A stretch of 64,000 nt of DNA from Cellulophaga baltica (lineage in GTDB: Bacteria; Bacteroidota; Bacteroidia; Flavobacteriales; Flavobacteriaceae). This document shows, in pieces, positions 36,332-45,815 of this stretch. The stretch spans positions 1 through 64,000 of the forward strand of contig NZ_JAHKQN010000033.1 in assembly GCF_018861125.1 (NCBI RefSeq), in the 5' to 3' direction. Under the pieces are notes generated by a model. That model did no database searches, was not told where the DNA came from, and saw only the letters and a program-made list of their open reading frames with translations. The position numbers and the translations under genes were made by a program. Each line of letters opens with the position of its first letter. The stretch's first letter is position 1.

Positions 36332-39300
36332 ATGGCTCTAAAAGTATCAATTAAGCATAAAACGACTTACAAATACGATAAAAAAATAAATTTATCTCCG
36401 CATATATTTAGATTAAGGCCTGCCCCACACAGTAGAACACCTATTGAAGCTTATTCAATAAAAATTAAACCTGAGAATCATTTTTTCAATTGGCAACAAG
36501 ATCCTTTTGGTAATTATTTAGCAAGAATTGTTTTTCCTGATAAAACAGATATCCTATCAGTTGATATTGAAATTATTGCAGATTTAAAAACAATAAATCC
36601 TTTTGATTTTTTTGTAGAAGAATCGGTTGAAAATTACCCTTTTACATATACTGATGATCTTAAAAAAGAACTTTTACCTTATTTAGAAATTACTGAGAAT
36701 GGTCCTTTATTAAAAGAATGGATTAAAACTATTGATACAACTACAAAACGAAGCATAGATTTTCTAATAAGTCTAAATCAGCATTTGTACAATTATTTGA
36801 ACTACACCATTCGTATGGAAGTTGGTGTACAGAGCTGTGAGCAAACATTAAAAAAGAGGTTAGGTTCTTGTAGAGATTTTGCATGGTTATTAGTGCAAAC
36901 ATTACGTCATTTAGGTTTAGCAGCGCGTTTTGTTTCTGGTTATTTGGTACAATTAAAATCAGACGAAAAATCACTTGATGGTCCATCAGGTCCTGAAAAT
37001 GATTTTACAGATTTACACGCTTGGGCTGAGGTTTATTTACCTGGCGCAGGTTGGATTGGGTTAGACGCTACTTCTGGCTTACTGGCAGGTGAAGGACATA
37101 TTCCTTTGGCATGTACGCCATCTTTTGAAAGTGCAGCGCCAGTATCTGGTTTTACAGATCCTTGTGAAACGGAATTTGAATTTGATAATTCAGTTACTCG
37201 TATTTTTGAATCGCCTAGAGTGACCAAACCGTATACTGATGCACAATGGAATGAAATTTATGAATTAGGTTTTAAAGTAGAAGAAGAGTTAGAGGAAGGT
37301 GATGTTCGGTTAACAATGGGGGGTGAGCCAACCTTTGTTTCTGTTGATGATATGGAAGCTGATGAGTGGAACACTGCAGCAGACGGTACACATAAAAGAG
37401 AATTAGCAAGTAACTTATCTGTAAAGTTAATGCATAAGTTTGGCAAGGGCGGACTTCTACATCATGCGCAAGGTAAATGGTACCCTGGTGAGCCTTTGCC
37501 ACGCTGGCTAATTGGTATTCATTGGCGAAAAGATGGAGAACCTATTTGGAAAGATGAAAATCTATTAGCTTCATTTTCTAAAGAATATGAACTTGAAGAA
37601 ACTACACCACATAAATTTTTAAAAATACTATCAGATAAACTAGGGTGTGATAAAAGTACAATTGCTCCTGCTTACGAAGATGCGTTTTATTTTCTTTGGG
37701 AAGAAGGAAAGTTGCCTGTTGATGTTGATCCATTAGAATATAATAAGAAAGATACTATTTTAAGGAAAAAACTAGCCGAAATATTAGAAAACGGAATTGG
37801 TAAGGAAGTTGGTTATGTTATGCCTTTAGCAACAAGTAAAGGTAAATGGATTACAAATTCGTGGAAATTTAGGAATAAAGATTTGTTATTAACTCCGGGT
37901 AATTCACCAATTGGGTTACGATTACCTTTAGACTCTTTACCTAATGACCCTGAAGTGCCTTCGGAGCCAACTATTGATCCAGATTTATTTGTTGAAAGAC
38001 CTCAATTGGGTAAATATGGTGAAGCTCTAAAAAAGAGAGAATCTACTAAAAAAGAGGAGCCAGAAAAAAAACAACCTTTTGTTAGAACTGCTATCTGTGC
38101 AGAAATTAGAGATAAAAAATTGTACTTATTTCTTCCTCCTTTAGATGAGGTTGATGAATTTTTAGATCTAATGGCTAGTATTGAGGCCACAGCTAAAGAA
38201 TTGTCAGTTCCTATAATTTTAGAAGGTTATGAACCACCACGCGATAATAGGCTTGAAGTATTGAAAGTTACGCCAGATCCTGGAGTAATTGAGGTTAATG
38301 TGCATCCTGCAAAAAACTGGAAAGAACTTACTGAAAATACACTTTCATTATATGAAGAGGCCAAAAAATGTAGGTTAGGTACCGAAAAATTTATGCTTGA
38401 TGGTAAGCATACAGGAACTGGTGGCGGAAACCATGTTACACTAGGTGGTGTTACTCCTGCTGATAGTCCGTTATTAAGAGATCCACAGTTATTAAGAAGT
38501 TTACTTACATTTTGGCAACATCATCCGGGACTTTCATATTTATTTTCGGGAGCGTTTATTGGTCCTACAAGTCAAGCGCCACGTGTTGATGAGGCCAGAT
38601 TAGAAAATCTGTATGAATTAGAAATTGCATTTTCTCAAATTCCAGAGGATAAAGAAGTTCCTTTTTGGTTAACAGATCGTCTCTTTAGACATTTATTGAC
38701 TGATATTACAGGAAATACCCATAGAGCAGAATTTTGTATTGATAAATTATATTCACCAGATTCTGCATCTGGAAGGTTAGGTATTTTAGAGCTTCGTGCT
38801 TTTGATATGCCACCACATGCACAAATGAGTTTAATGCAAATGTTATTGGTACGAACTCTTGTGGCTTGGTTCTGGAAAAAACCATACAAACATAACTTAG
38901 TACGTTGGGGAACAGAGTTACATGATAAGTTTTTGCTTGAGCATTATGTAAAAGAAGATATTAAAGATATTGTACAGCAATTGAACGACGCTGGTTATCC
39001 GTTTAAATTAGATTGGTTTGATCCGTTTTTTGAGTTCAGATTTCCGCTTTATGGAATGGTTGAAATTAATTCAATGCAAATTGAACTGCGTATGGCAATT
39101 GAACCTTGGAATGTTTTAGGGGAAGAAATGTCGGGTAGAGGTACAGCAAGGTATGTTGATTCGTCATTAGAACGAATTCAAATAAAAGTGAATAATTTTA
39201 TTAGCGAACGTTATATTTTGACATGTAATAATGTCAAAATTCAAATGAATAGTACAGGTGTAAAAGGGGAATATGTAGCAGGTGTTCGTTTTAAAGCTTG

Positions 39301-39658
39301 GGAACCTTGGTCTGCATTACACCCAACAATTGGTGTTGATACGCCTTTAATTTTTGATGTGGTTGATACTTGGAATGATAAGTCAATAGGTGGTTGTACA
39401 TATTTTGTAGCACACCCTGGTGGCCGATCTTATGATACGTATCCGGTGAACAGTTATGAGGCTGAATCGCGTAGAATCAATCGTTTTTGGGATTTTGGCC
39501 ACACTCAATCTGAGATAGCACCGACAGAAATGGTTGCTTCAACAAATTTTGTGGGTAGAATGGTAGAACGTAAAGATGCTTCTAGTACATTTACATATTC
39601 AGAAACACCTGTTAACCAAGAATACCCACATGTGTTGGATTTAAGGAAGAGGAAATAA
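36332..39658 (+). CDS. Transglutaminase-like protein fused to DUF2126 (putative amidoligase)
   Basis: The product has 1108 residues from ATG 36332, preferred over upstream GTG 36308 and ATG 36320 because MALKVSIKHKTTYKY is the normal family start. An N-terminal transglutaminase-associated beta domain covers about residues 1-85. The papain-like transglutaminase core has Cys180 (GSCRDFAW), His229 (DLHAWAEV) and Asp245 (GLDATSG). From about 325 the DUF2126 region starts LTMGGEPTFVSVDDM, with GKWYPGEPLPRW, HTGTGGGNHVTLGG and FELRMAIEPWNVLGEE-like conserved blocks. DUF2126 has been related to COOH-NH2 ligases of the glutamate-cysteine ligase fold. No signal peptide. First gene of a three-gene operon. 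Confidence 0.9.
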   Translation: MALKVSIKHKTTYKYDKKINLSPHIFRLRPAPHSRTPIEAYSIKIKPENHFFNWQQDPFGNYLARIVFPDKTDILSVDIEIIADLKTINPFDFFVEESVENYPFTYTDDLKKELLPYLEITENGPLLKEWIKTIDTTTKRSIDFLISLNQHLYNYLNYTIRMEVGVQSCEQTLKKRLGSCRDFAWLLVQTLRHLGLAARFVSGYLVQLKSDEKSLDGPSGPENDFTDLHAWAEVYLPGAGWIGLDATSGLLAGEGHIPLACTPSFESAAPVSGFTDPCETEFEFDNSVTRIFESPRVTKPYTDAQWNEIYELGFKVEEELEEGDVRLTMGGEPTFVSVDDMEADEWNTAADGTHKRELASNLSVKLMHKFGKGGLLHHAQGKWYPGEPLPRWLIGIHWRKDGEPIWKDENLLASFSKEYELEETTPHKFLKILSDKLGCDKSTIAPAYEDAFYFLWEEGKLPVDVDPLEYNKKDTILRKKLAEILENGIGKEVGYVMPLATSKGKWITNSWKFRNKDLLLTPGNSPIGLRLPLDSLPNDPEVPSEPTIDPDLFVERPQLGKYGEALKKRESTKKEEPEKKQPFVRTAICAEIRDKKLYLFLPPLDEVDEFLDLMASIEATAKELSVPIILEGYEPPRDNRLEVLKVTPDPGVIEVNVHPAKNWKELTENTLSLYEEAKKCRLGTEKFMLDGKHTGTGGGNHVTLGGVTPADSPLLRDPQLLRSLLTFWQHHPGLSYLFSGAFIGPTSQAPRVDEARLENLYELEIAFSQIPEDKEVPFWLTDRLFRHLLTDITGNTHRAEFCIDKLYSPDSASGRLGILELRAFDMPPHAQMSLMQMLLVRTLVAWFWKKPYKHNLVRWGTELHDKFLLEHYVKEDIKDIVQQLNDAGYPFKLDWFDPFFEFRFPLYGMVEINSMQIELRMAIEPWNVLGEEMSGRGTARYVDSSLERIQIKVNNFISERYILTCNNVKIQMNSTGVKGEYVAGVRFKAWEPWSALHPTIGVDTPLIFDVVDTWNDKSIGGCTYFVAHPGGRSYDTYPVNSYEAESRRINRFWDFGHTQSEIAPTEMVASTNFVGRMVERKDASSTFTYSETPVNQEYPHVLDLRKRK

Positions 39659-39669
39659 AGTTAATTTGA

Positions 39670-42234
39670 ATGCCAGTGATAAGCACGGATTGGTTAAATA
39701 ATTATTTTACAGATTACAAGCACGATGAGATGTTTACATCTAAAATGGATGTAAAATCACATTGGAAAAAACTTTTTACAAGTCTTAATGATCTTGGGGA
39801 AGAAGGCTTAAAGTCGCGCCAAAAAGATATTGATTGGTTACTTGCCGAAAACGGAGTTACCTATAATGTGTATAACGATCCAAAAGGGTTACACAGACCT
39901 TGGAGTTTAAATGTTGTTCCATTTATTTTACATGAAAGTGAATGGAAGGTTGTTGAAGAAGGGCTAAAACAAAGAGCTGAGTTATTAAACTTGGTACTTA
40001 AAGATGTTTACGGTGAACGTAAACTCATAAAAAACGGAATTGTACCTCACGAAGTTATTTACGGTCATCGTGGTTTTTTACGTCAATGTTCAGGAATAAA
40101 ATATACGACTGATAAATTACTATCAATGTACGCTGCTGATATATCACGTGGATCTGATGGTCGTTTATGGGTTGTAAATGATCGTACTGAAGCACCTTCA
40201 GGTATGGGTTATGCTTCAGAGAATAGATCAACTACAAGTAGAATTTTACCAGAGATGTTCTCTAAAATGAACGTAAAAAGGCTAGCTACCTTTTTTAAAG
40301 ATTTCAACCAAATGTTGGTTGATGCATCACCAGAAAACAAAGAGAATCCGAACATTGTAATTCTCACTCCAGGTTCACATAATGAGACTTATTTTGAACA
40401 TGCTTACTTAGCTTCGTTTTTGGGTTACCCCTTAGTTCAAGGAAATGACTTGGTGGTAAGAGATGGCTTTTTATGGATGAAATCTTTAAAAGGTTTAAAG
40501 CAGGTTGACGTTGTACTGCGTAGGGTTGATGATGTATATGTAGATCCTTTAGAACTTAGAGAAGACTCTCATTTAGGTGTTGCTGGCTTATTAGATGTTG
40601 TGCGTAGAAATAATGTGGCTATTATAAACCCAGTAGGTAGTGGCGTAATTGAGAATCCTGGTTTAATACCTTTTATGCCAGCTATTGCAAAATACTTTTT
40701 TAAAGAAGAGCTTATTCTGCCACAAATAGCGTCATGGTGGTGTGGACAAGAGAAAGAACGTAATTACGTTTTAGAAAATTTATCAAATCTGGTAATAAAA
40801 AGAATTGATCGTACCAATCGTGAAAGTATTCATTTTGGTGAGTTTTTAAACAAGGAACAAATAGAGCGTTTAAAAGCAGAAATTAAAGAACGACCTTATA
40901 GATTTGTGGCACAAGAGAAAATTAGTTTTTCTACAGCACCGAATTTAGCAAATGGTAATTTTGAACCTAGAAATATGGTGGCTAGAGCGTTTTCTATAGC
41001 AACTAAAGATAGTTATAAAGTAATGCCAGGTGGTTTGGTGCGTGTTGCACCTGAAAGAAATACACTCCGAGTTTCCAACCAAAGAGGAGGAACAAGTAAA
41101 GATTTCTGGATTTTAGAAGATAAACCTAGCGAAGAAACAAAAACACAATACTGGCATCCAAAAGCATCAGTGTCTGCATCAGGATTGAATGATTTACCAA
41201 GTATTACTGCCGAGAATTTATATTGGGCAGGTCGTTATGTTGGTAGAACCCTTGTAAATGCCCGTTTTTTAAGAATGGTATTGCGCCAAATGGCATTATT
41301 ACAAGACAATACCGTAAAGCCAGATTCAGAAAAACTTCAGGTATTATTTAAAGCAGTAACGGAATTAACAGGTACATACCCTGGTTTTGTAAAAAAGAAT
41401 TCCAAAGGAAAATTTGCAATGGATAATCCGTATGAAGAAATGCTTTCTGTAATTTTAGATAAAAACAGAGTTGGGAGTTTAGCGCATACAATTAGTATGT
41501 TTAGCAATTCTTATTATTCAATTAGAAATTTATGGTCCTCTGATATGTGGAGAGTGTTTGAAAATATTCAAAAAATATGGAGAACTTTTGAAGATGATTC
41601 TGATAGGTCAATAAATAAAATGATTAAATTTTTAAACCAGTTGATTACCCGATTAATAGCTTTTATGGGTTTAATTGAAGAGAGTATCATGGTGCAACAA
41701 GGTTTATTGTTATATTTTATTGGTTTACAATTAGAGCAAAGTACGCTTACTATTACTAAATGTAGATCATTATTATCATTAAAATATGATGAGCAAATTG
41801 AGTATGATTTGTTAGAATATTTACTAACAAGCCAAGAAAGTTTAAATATTTATAGGTACAGTTACCGTTCCTATATTCAAATGGAACATGTGTTAGATTT
41901 AATTATGCTCGATTTAGAATATCCGAGATCAGTAACCTTTATGTTAAATAGAATTCAAAAAGACATTGCCAAACTACCTCATTCAAAAGGAATCAATCAT
42001 TTAACTGATTATCAAAAATTTGTATTTGAAGCTTTCTCTAAATTAAGACTTGCAGAAGCAACAAACCTAGTAAAAGCAAAGTCAGATACTAATAATTTAT
42101 TGCGAAAAGATTTAGATGCATTATTGTCAGAAGTATCAGACTTGTTATTTAAAACATCGCAATCCATTTCTACAACTTATTTTGATCATACATACAAACA
42201 AAACCAATTGGTCACACAGTCTTTTCCTATTTAA
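39670..42234 (+). CDS. Circularly permuted ATP-grasp protein fused to alpha-E domain
   Basis: The product has 854 residues. The N-terminal two thirds (about 1-480) are a circularly permuted type 2 ATP-grasp (old DUF404/DUF407), with RQCSGIKYTTDKLLSMYAADISRG, VILTPGSHNETYFEHAYLA, LVQGNDLVVRDGFLWM, VDVVLRRVDDVYVDPLELR and NPVGSGVIENPGL. From about residue 512 an alpha-E domain begins TAENLYWAGRYVGRTLVNAR and continues as helices to the end. Many genomes encode these as two separate proteins. ATP-grasp enzymes join a carboxylate to an amine, so this is the likely ligase of the cassette; its substrates are unknown. It starts 11 bases after the first gene and ends 2 bases before the next. Confidence 0.92.
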   Translation: MPVISTDWLNNYFTDYKHDEMFTSKMDVKSHWKKLFTSLNDLGEEGLKSRQKDIDWLLAENGVTYNVYNDPKGLHRPWSLNVVPFILHESEWKVVEEGLKQRAELLNLVLKDVYGERKLIKNGIVPHEVIYGHRGFLRQCSGIKYTTDKLLSMYAADISRGSDGRLWVVNDRTEAPSGMGYASENRSTTSRILPEMFSKMNVKRLATFFKDFNQMLVDASPENKENPNIVILTPGSHNETYFEHAYLASFLGYPLVQGNDLVVRDGFLWMKSLKGLKQVDVVLRRVDDVYVDPLELREDSHLGVAGLLDVVRRNNVAIINPVGSGVIENPGLIPFMPAIAKYFFKEELILPQIASWWCGQEKERNYVLENLSNLVIKRIDRTNRESIHFGEFLNKEQIERLKAEIKERPYRFVAQEKISFSTAPNLANGNFEPRNMVARAFSIATKDSYKVMPGGLVRVAPERNTLRVSNQRGGTSKDFWILEDKPSEETKTQYWHPKASVSASGLNDLPSITAENLYWAGRYVGRTLVNARFLRMVLRQMALLQDNTVKPDSEKLQVLFKAVTELTGTYPGFVKKNSKGKFAMDNPYEEMLSVILDKNRVGSLAHTISMFSNSYYSIRNLWSSDMWRVFENIQKIWRTFEDDSDRSINKMIKFLNQLITRLIAFMGLIEESIMVQQGLLLYFIGLQLEQSTLTITKCRSLLSLKYDEQIEYDLLEYLLTSQESLNIYRYSYRSYIQMEHVLDLIMLDLEYPRSVTFMLNRIQKDIAKLPHSKGINHLTDYQKFVFEAFSKLRLAEATNLVKAKSDTNNLLRKDLDALLSEVSDLLFKTSQSISTTYFDHTYKQNQLVTQSFPI

Positions 42235-42236
42235 TT

Positions 42237-43127
42237 ATGATTTTTAATATAACACATACTACAAAATATGAGTATAATGCTCCTGTTAGTTATTGTCATA
42301 ATATAGCTACATTAAGGCCAAGAGTCTCCATTGGCCAAGAGTTATTAGACTATAAAATTAATATAACTCCTGAGACTTCAGAACTATCTGAACGTGTTGA
42401 TTTTTTTGGTAATTATATTACTCGTTTTTCGATACAAACAAGGCATACGGTTTTAAAGGTTGAAACAAAAAGTAAAGTAGTTCGTGATTATGGAAAATAC
42501 CGAGAATCTTTCTATACTGACGCTTGTAAAGGTGTGACTTTGATTAATGCACTTGAAGCTTTAAAAAGTAATAGTGTTGAGGTTTTAGATGCTAAGCAAT
42601 TTGTGTTGGAATCTATATTTATTAGGCGTACTGATGAAGTTATTAAAAAATATGCTGAGCTTTCATTTAAAGGTAACAGATCTGTTTTTGAGGCTTCTTA
42701 TGAATTAATGCAACGTATCTATACCGATTTTGATTTTGTATCAGGCTTTACAAGTATTTCGACACCTATTGAAGAGGTGATGAAAGAAAAAAAAGGAGTA
42801 TGTCAAGATTTTGCACAGATTGCAATAGCTTGTATACGATCTATAGGCTTGCCTGCGCGCTATGTAAGTGGTTATATTGAAACGTTACCACCAGAAGGAG
42901 AAGAAAAATTAGTAGGTGCTGATGCTTCTCATGCGTGGTTTTCTATTTTTATACCAACTTTTGGTTGGGTAGATTTTGACCCAACAAACAATCAAATTCC
43001 ATTAGATCAACATATTGTTGTAGGTTGGGGAAGAGATTATTATGATGTTCCACCATTAAAAGGAGTTGTATATGGTGGTGGAAAAAGTAAACTTAAAGTA
43101 GCGGTGGATATTGCTAGAGTTCAGTAG
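42237..43127 (+). CDS. Transglutaminase-like cysteine protease family protein
   Basis: The product has 296 residues. An N-terminal transglutaminase beta domain (FNITHTTKYEYNAPVSYCHN) precedes the catalytic core with Cys189 (GVCQDFAQIA), His232 (ASHAWFSIF) and Asp248 (VDFDPTNN), so the triad is complete. The C-terminus has GWGRDYYDVPPLKGVVYGGG, typical of the family found next to alpha-E/ATP-grasp genes. Bacterial members are thought to act as peptidases rather than cross-linkers. No signal peptide, so it is predicted to be cytoplasmic. Third gene of the cassette, 2 bases after the ATP-grasp stop. Confidence 0.92.
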   Translation: MIFNITHTTKYEYNAPVSYCHNIATLRPRVSIGQELLDYKINITPETSELSERVDFFGNYITRFSIQTRHTVLKVETKSKVVRDYGKYRESFYTDACKGVTLINALEALKSNSVEVLDAKQFVLESIFIRRTDEVIKKYAELSFKGNRSVFEASYELMQRIYTDFDFVSGFTSISTPIEEVMKEKKGVCQDFAQIAIACIRSIGLPARYVSGYIETLPPEGEEKLVGADASHAWFSIFIPTFGWVDFDPTNNQIPLDQHIVVGWGRDYYDVPPLKGVVYGGGKSKLKVAVDIARVQ

Positions 43128-43130
43128 TAG

Positions 43131-43544
43131 TTAATTGGTTTGATATTCAAATTCTAAAGATGTTTTAAGCTCTAATAATTCTGCTTTATTGGGGTATTCA
43201 TTTAATATTTTATCAAGTAATTTTTTAGCTTCTTTACAATCAATAAACTCATCATTACAACGGTAGCTATATGCAGCAACCAAACGATAATTAATATCAT
43301 ATTCTTTAGGGAAAAGGTCGTAGGCTTTTTGATAATTGTAAATTGCGTCTTGCCAATCTTTTTTATTTAACAAACTATCTCCCTCATCAATAAGGTTTAG
43401 GTACAAATCTCTTTTGCTTGTAAATTCAATTTTTTTAGCATTATTGTCAATAGTATTAAAGTGATCAACTACTGAATATATTAAAAAACCAATTATTACG
43501 ACTGTTATAAAAAGTAGGCTTAAATTTTTAGATTTTTCTTTCAT
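43131..43544 (-). CDS. Membrane-anchored TPR-like small protein
   Basis: The product has 137 residues from ATG 43544; the longer open frame adds 15 residues before the basic start MKEKSKN and is not preferred. One N-terminal membrane anchor (LSLLFITVVIIGFLIYSVV) precedes a helical region with TPR spacing: GDSLLNKKDWQDAIYNYQKAYDLFP, then YDINYRLVAAYSYRC and AKKLLDKILNEYPNKAELLELK. It probably faces the periplasm. It is convergent with the transglutaminase cassette, 3 bases away. No specific function is recognised. Confidence 0.7.
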   Translation of the reverse strand: MKEKSKNLSLLFITVVIIGFLIYSVVDHFNTIDNNAKKIEFTSKRDLYLNLIDEGDSLLNKKDWQDAIYNYQKAYDLFPKEYDINYRLVAAYSYRCNDEFIDCKEAKKLLDKILNEYPNKAELLELKTSLEFEYQTN

Positions 43545-43735
43545 ATGAATCAATTTACACTTTATAAATTTGTGTTCGAATATACACAAACTTTATTATT
43601 AGCACTCGAAGAATATAAATTGATACTAGTTTAAATATTTGATTTTCAACTGCATGATAAGTATCGATGAAAATTGATTGCGTAGTTGTTTTTACAATGA
43701 AAACATTGTTTTATTTTTATTCAAAAATTATAGCA

Positions 43736-44554
43736 ATGGCGTTGAATAAAAATGCAATTATTCGATATAAAACAATAGATAAATGTCTGCAAGATCGTGA
43801 CAGAAAATGGACATTAGAAGACCTTATAAAAGCATGTTCAAATGCTTTGCAAACATCAGATGAGCAACCACAAAAAGTAAGCAAGCGTACAGTACAGTTA
43901 GACTTGCAGTTTATGCGTGATACTGAATTTGGTTATAATGCTCCAATTACGGTTTTTGATAAAAAATACTACACATATAGTGATGAAGCTTATACAATAA
44001 CAACAATTCCGATAGTTAAAAATGATGAAAAAGTGCTTTCAGAAACTGTTGCGTTATTAAAGCAATATCATGGTTTTTCTTTTTATCCAGATTTAGAAGA
44101 TGCTATTTACACAATAGAAAATAAAGTAAAAGCATTAAAAGATGGGAATACGTCAAGTCTTCAATCAGAGGGAGTTGAAATTACAGAAAAAAATGAAGAT
44201 GTTACACTCTCAAATATAAAACTATTAGTTCCTAAAGATAGTCTTAGCTCACTTTTGGAGTATCCATTTCATGTCTCACAAACTATAAGTAATGAAAATG
44301 AAGATGGGAATGTAGAAGTATCTTTAGAAGCAGTACTTTCACCTGAACTAGAGTTTAAAATAATGAGTTTCGGAAATACTGTTGAGGTATTAGAACCTGA
44401 ATCGCTTAGAAAAAAGATTGTAGCGACTATTACAGATTTAGCTAAAGTGTACGGTATAAAACAAGACAAAAAAGCTAAGGCGGAAAAGCAGGTTAAAACA
44501 CAAAAGGGTGCAAAGCCGAAAGCACCTGAAGAGCAACAACAAAGCTTGTTTTAA
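43736..44554 (+). CDS. WYL-family transcriptional regulator lacking the WYL core domain
   Basis: The product has 272 residues from ATG 43736 (MALNKNAIIRYKTIDKCLQD), the usual start; an upstream in-frame start adds 23 unlikely residues. Residues 1-85 are the winged helix-turn-helix (KVSKRTVQLDLQFMRDTEFGYNAPI). Residues about 160-245 match the WCX C-terminal extension (YPFHVSQT, VEVSLEAVLSPELEFKIMSFG, VEVLEPESLRKKI). The roughly 80-residue WYL core expected between them is replaced by a short acidic linker. The tail is Lys/Gln-rich and ends QQQSLF. Without the WYL fold the usual ligand-sensing module is absent, so its signal is unclear. Confidence 0.75.
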   Translation: MALNKNAIIRYKTIDKCLQDRDRKWTLEDLIKACSNALQTSDEQPQKVSKRTVQLDLQFMRDTEFGYNAPITVFDKKYYTYSDEAYTITTIPIVKNDEKVLSETVALLKQYHGFSFYPDLEDAIYTIENKVKALKDGNTSSLQSEGVEITEKNEDVTLSNIKLLVPKDSLSSLLEYPFHVSQTISNENEDGNVEVSLEAVLSPELEFKIMSFGNTVEVLEPESLRKKIVATITDLAKVYGIKQDKKAKAEKQVKTQKGAKPKAPEEQQQSLF

Positions 44555-44570
44555 ACGTTAAAAATTTCGG

Positions 44571-44597
44571 TTGTTTTTTTGATAACATGTAAATTTG
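44571..44597 (+). promoter_or_regulatory. Candidate promoter for the SUMF1/FGE-like gene
   Basis: A perfect TAnnTTTG box (TAAATTTG) lies at 44590-44597, 16 bases after TTG at 44571-44573. It predicts a start of transcription near 44603 and so supports the ATG at 44631 rather than an upstream in-frame start at 44595. Confidence 0.4.
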
Positions 44598-44630
44598 AAA
44601 AGAAGAGGAACTATTGAACGAATTTATAAA

Positions 44631-45776
44631 ATGAAGAATTATTTTTTACTGTTTTTTGGTGCAGGATTTTTAGCATTAAATATTCAGTGTAAAGAAGAAA
44701 AAAAAGAAGCTGAAACAACAGAAAAAAAGCTAGTTGAAAAAGCAACAATAGTTGAAGAAAAACCAACTGAAATTTTAATTGAACAACCTGAAGATGTAAA
44801 AACACCAGAAGGAATGGTTTGGATTCCTGGAGGAACATTTCAACAAGGAGCACCAGTACAGGATAAGTTTGCTATGGACCATGAGAAGCCAGCACACCAA
44901 GTAACAGTAGGTGGTTTTTTTATGGATATTACTGAAGTAACAAACGCACAGTTTTCAAAGTTTGTGAAAGAAACAGGATATGTTACAGTTGCTGAACGTA
45001 AAATTGATTGGGAAGACATGAAAGCACAGCTTCCTGCAGGTACTGAAAAACCTCATGATTCTATTTTGCAACCAGGCGCACTAATTTTCAAAAAAACAAA
45101 ATCTTCAGTTCCTAATTTATATGATTTTTCACAGTGGTGGGAATGGAAGATTGGAGCTAATTGGCAACACCCAAATGGTCCGACAAGCTTTATTGAGGGC
45201 AAAGAAAATGATCCTGTAGTACAAGTTGCTTATGAAGATGCTTTGGCATATTGTGAATGGGCAGGCAGAAGATTACCAACTGAAGCTGAATGGGAGAGAG
45301 CTGCTCGTGGTAATAAAGACAAGACTATTTATTTTTGGGGCGATGAGGTTTCCGATTTATCTAAAAGAGCAAATACTTGGGAAGGTGAATTTCCTGTAAA
45401 CAATACAAAACAAGATGGTTTTGAAGAAAGAGCGCCAGTAAAATCATACCCACCAAATGATTTTGGTTTGTACGATATGGCTGGTAATGTTTGGGAATAC
45501 ACATCAGACTGGTACAACTCAAACTACTACGGAGAATTACTTGCAACAGCTAAAACAACGGTAAACCCTGAAGGAGCAACAAGTACATACAATCCTTCAA
45601 ATGCATATGCTATTGAAAAAATTATTAAAGGTGGTTCTTTTTTATGTAATGCTTCATACTGTGCTAGTTACCGTATTTCATCACGAATGGGAACTAGTTT
45701 AGATTCAGCTGCAGAGCATGTAGGATTTAGAACGGTAGCTTCTGCAAGCATGATAAAAGAGAATAAAAAAAAATAG
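44631..45776 (+). CDS. Formylglycine-generating-enzyme (SUMF1) family lipoprotein
   Basis: The product has 381 residues. The signal peptide ends in a lipobox (ALNIQCKEEK), followed by a charged Glu/Lys linker to about residue 55. The SUMF1 domain shows GMVWIPGGTFQQGA, FFMDITEVTNAQFSKFV, RRLPTEAEWERAARG, MAGNVWEYTSDWY and KGGSFLCNASYCASYR. Cys339 and Cys344 have the same five-residue spacing as the catalytic pair of true formylglycine-generating enzymes. It may therefore activate secreted sulfatases by oxidising their active-site Cys or Ser. No sulfatase is in the window. A GldK/GldJ-like structural role is the alternative, but those lack the Cys pair. Confidence 0.85.
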   Translation: MKNYFLLFFGAGFLALNIQCKEEKKEAETTEKKLVEKATIVEEKPTEILIEQPEDVKTPEGMVWIPGGTFQQGAPVQDKFAMDHEKPAHQVTVGGFFMDITEVTNAQFSKFVKETGYVTVAERKIDWEDMKAQLPAGTEKPHDSILQPGALIFKKTKSSVPNLYDFSQWWEWKIGANWQHPNGPTSFIEGKENDPVVQVAYEDALAYCEWAGRRLPTEAEWERAARGNKDKTIYFWGDEVSDLSKRANTWEGEFPVNNTKQDGFEERAPVKSYPPNDFGLYDMAGNVWEYTSDWYNSNYYGELLATAKTTVNPEGATSTYNPSNAYAIEKIIKGGSFLCNASYCASYRISSRMGTSLDSAAEHVGFRTVASASMIKENKKK

Positions 45777-45815
45777 TTATACAAAACTATCGAGTTATAA
45801 TAAATTTTGATAACT

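Noticed and set aside
43131-43544. TPR protein as a fourth member of the transglutaminase operon
   Set aside because: It is on the opposite strand, convergent, so it is not cotranscribed with the cassette.
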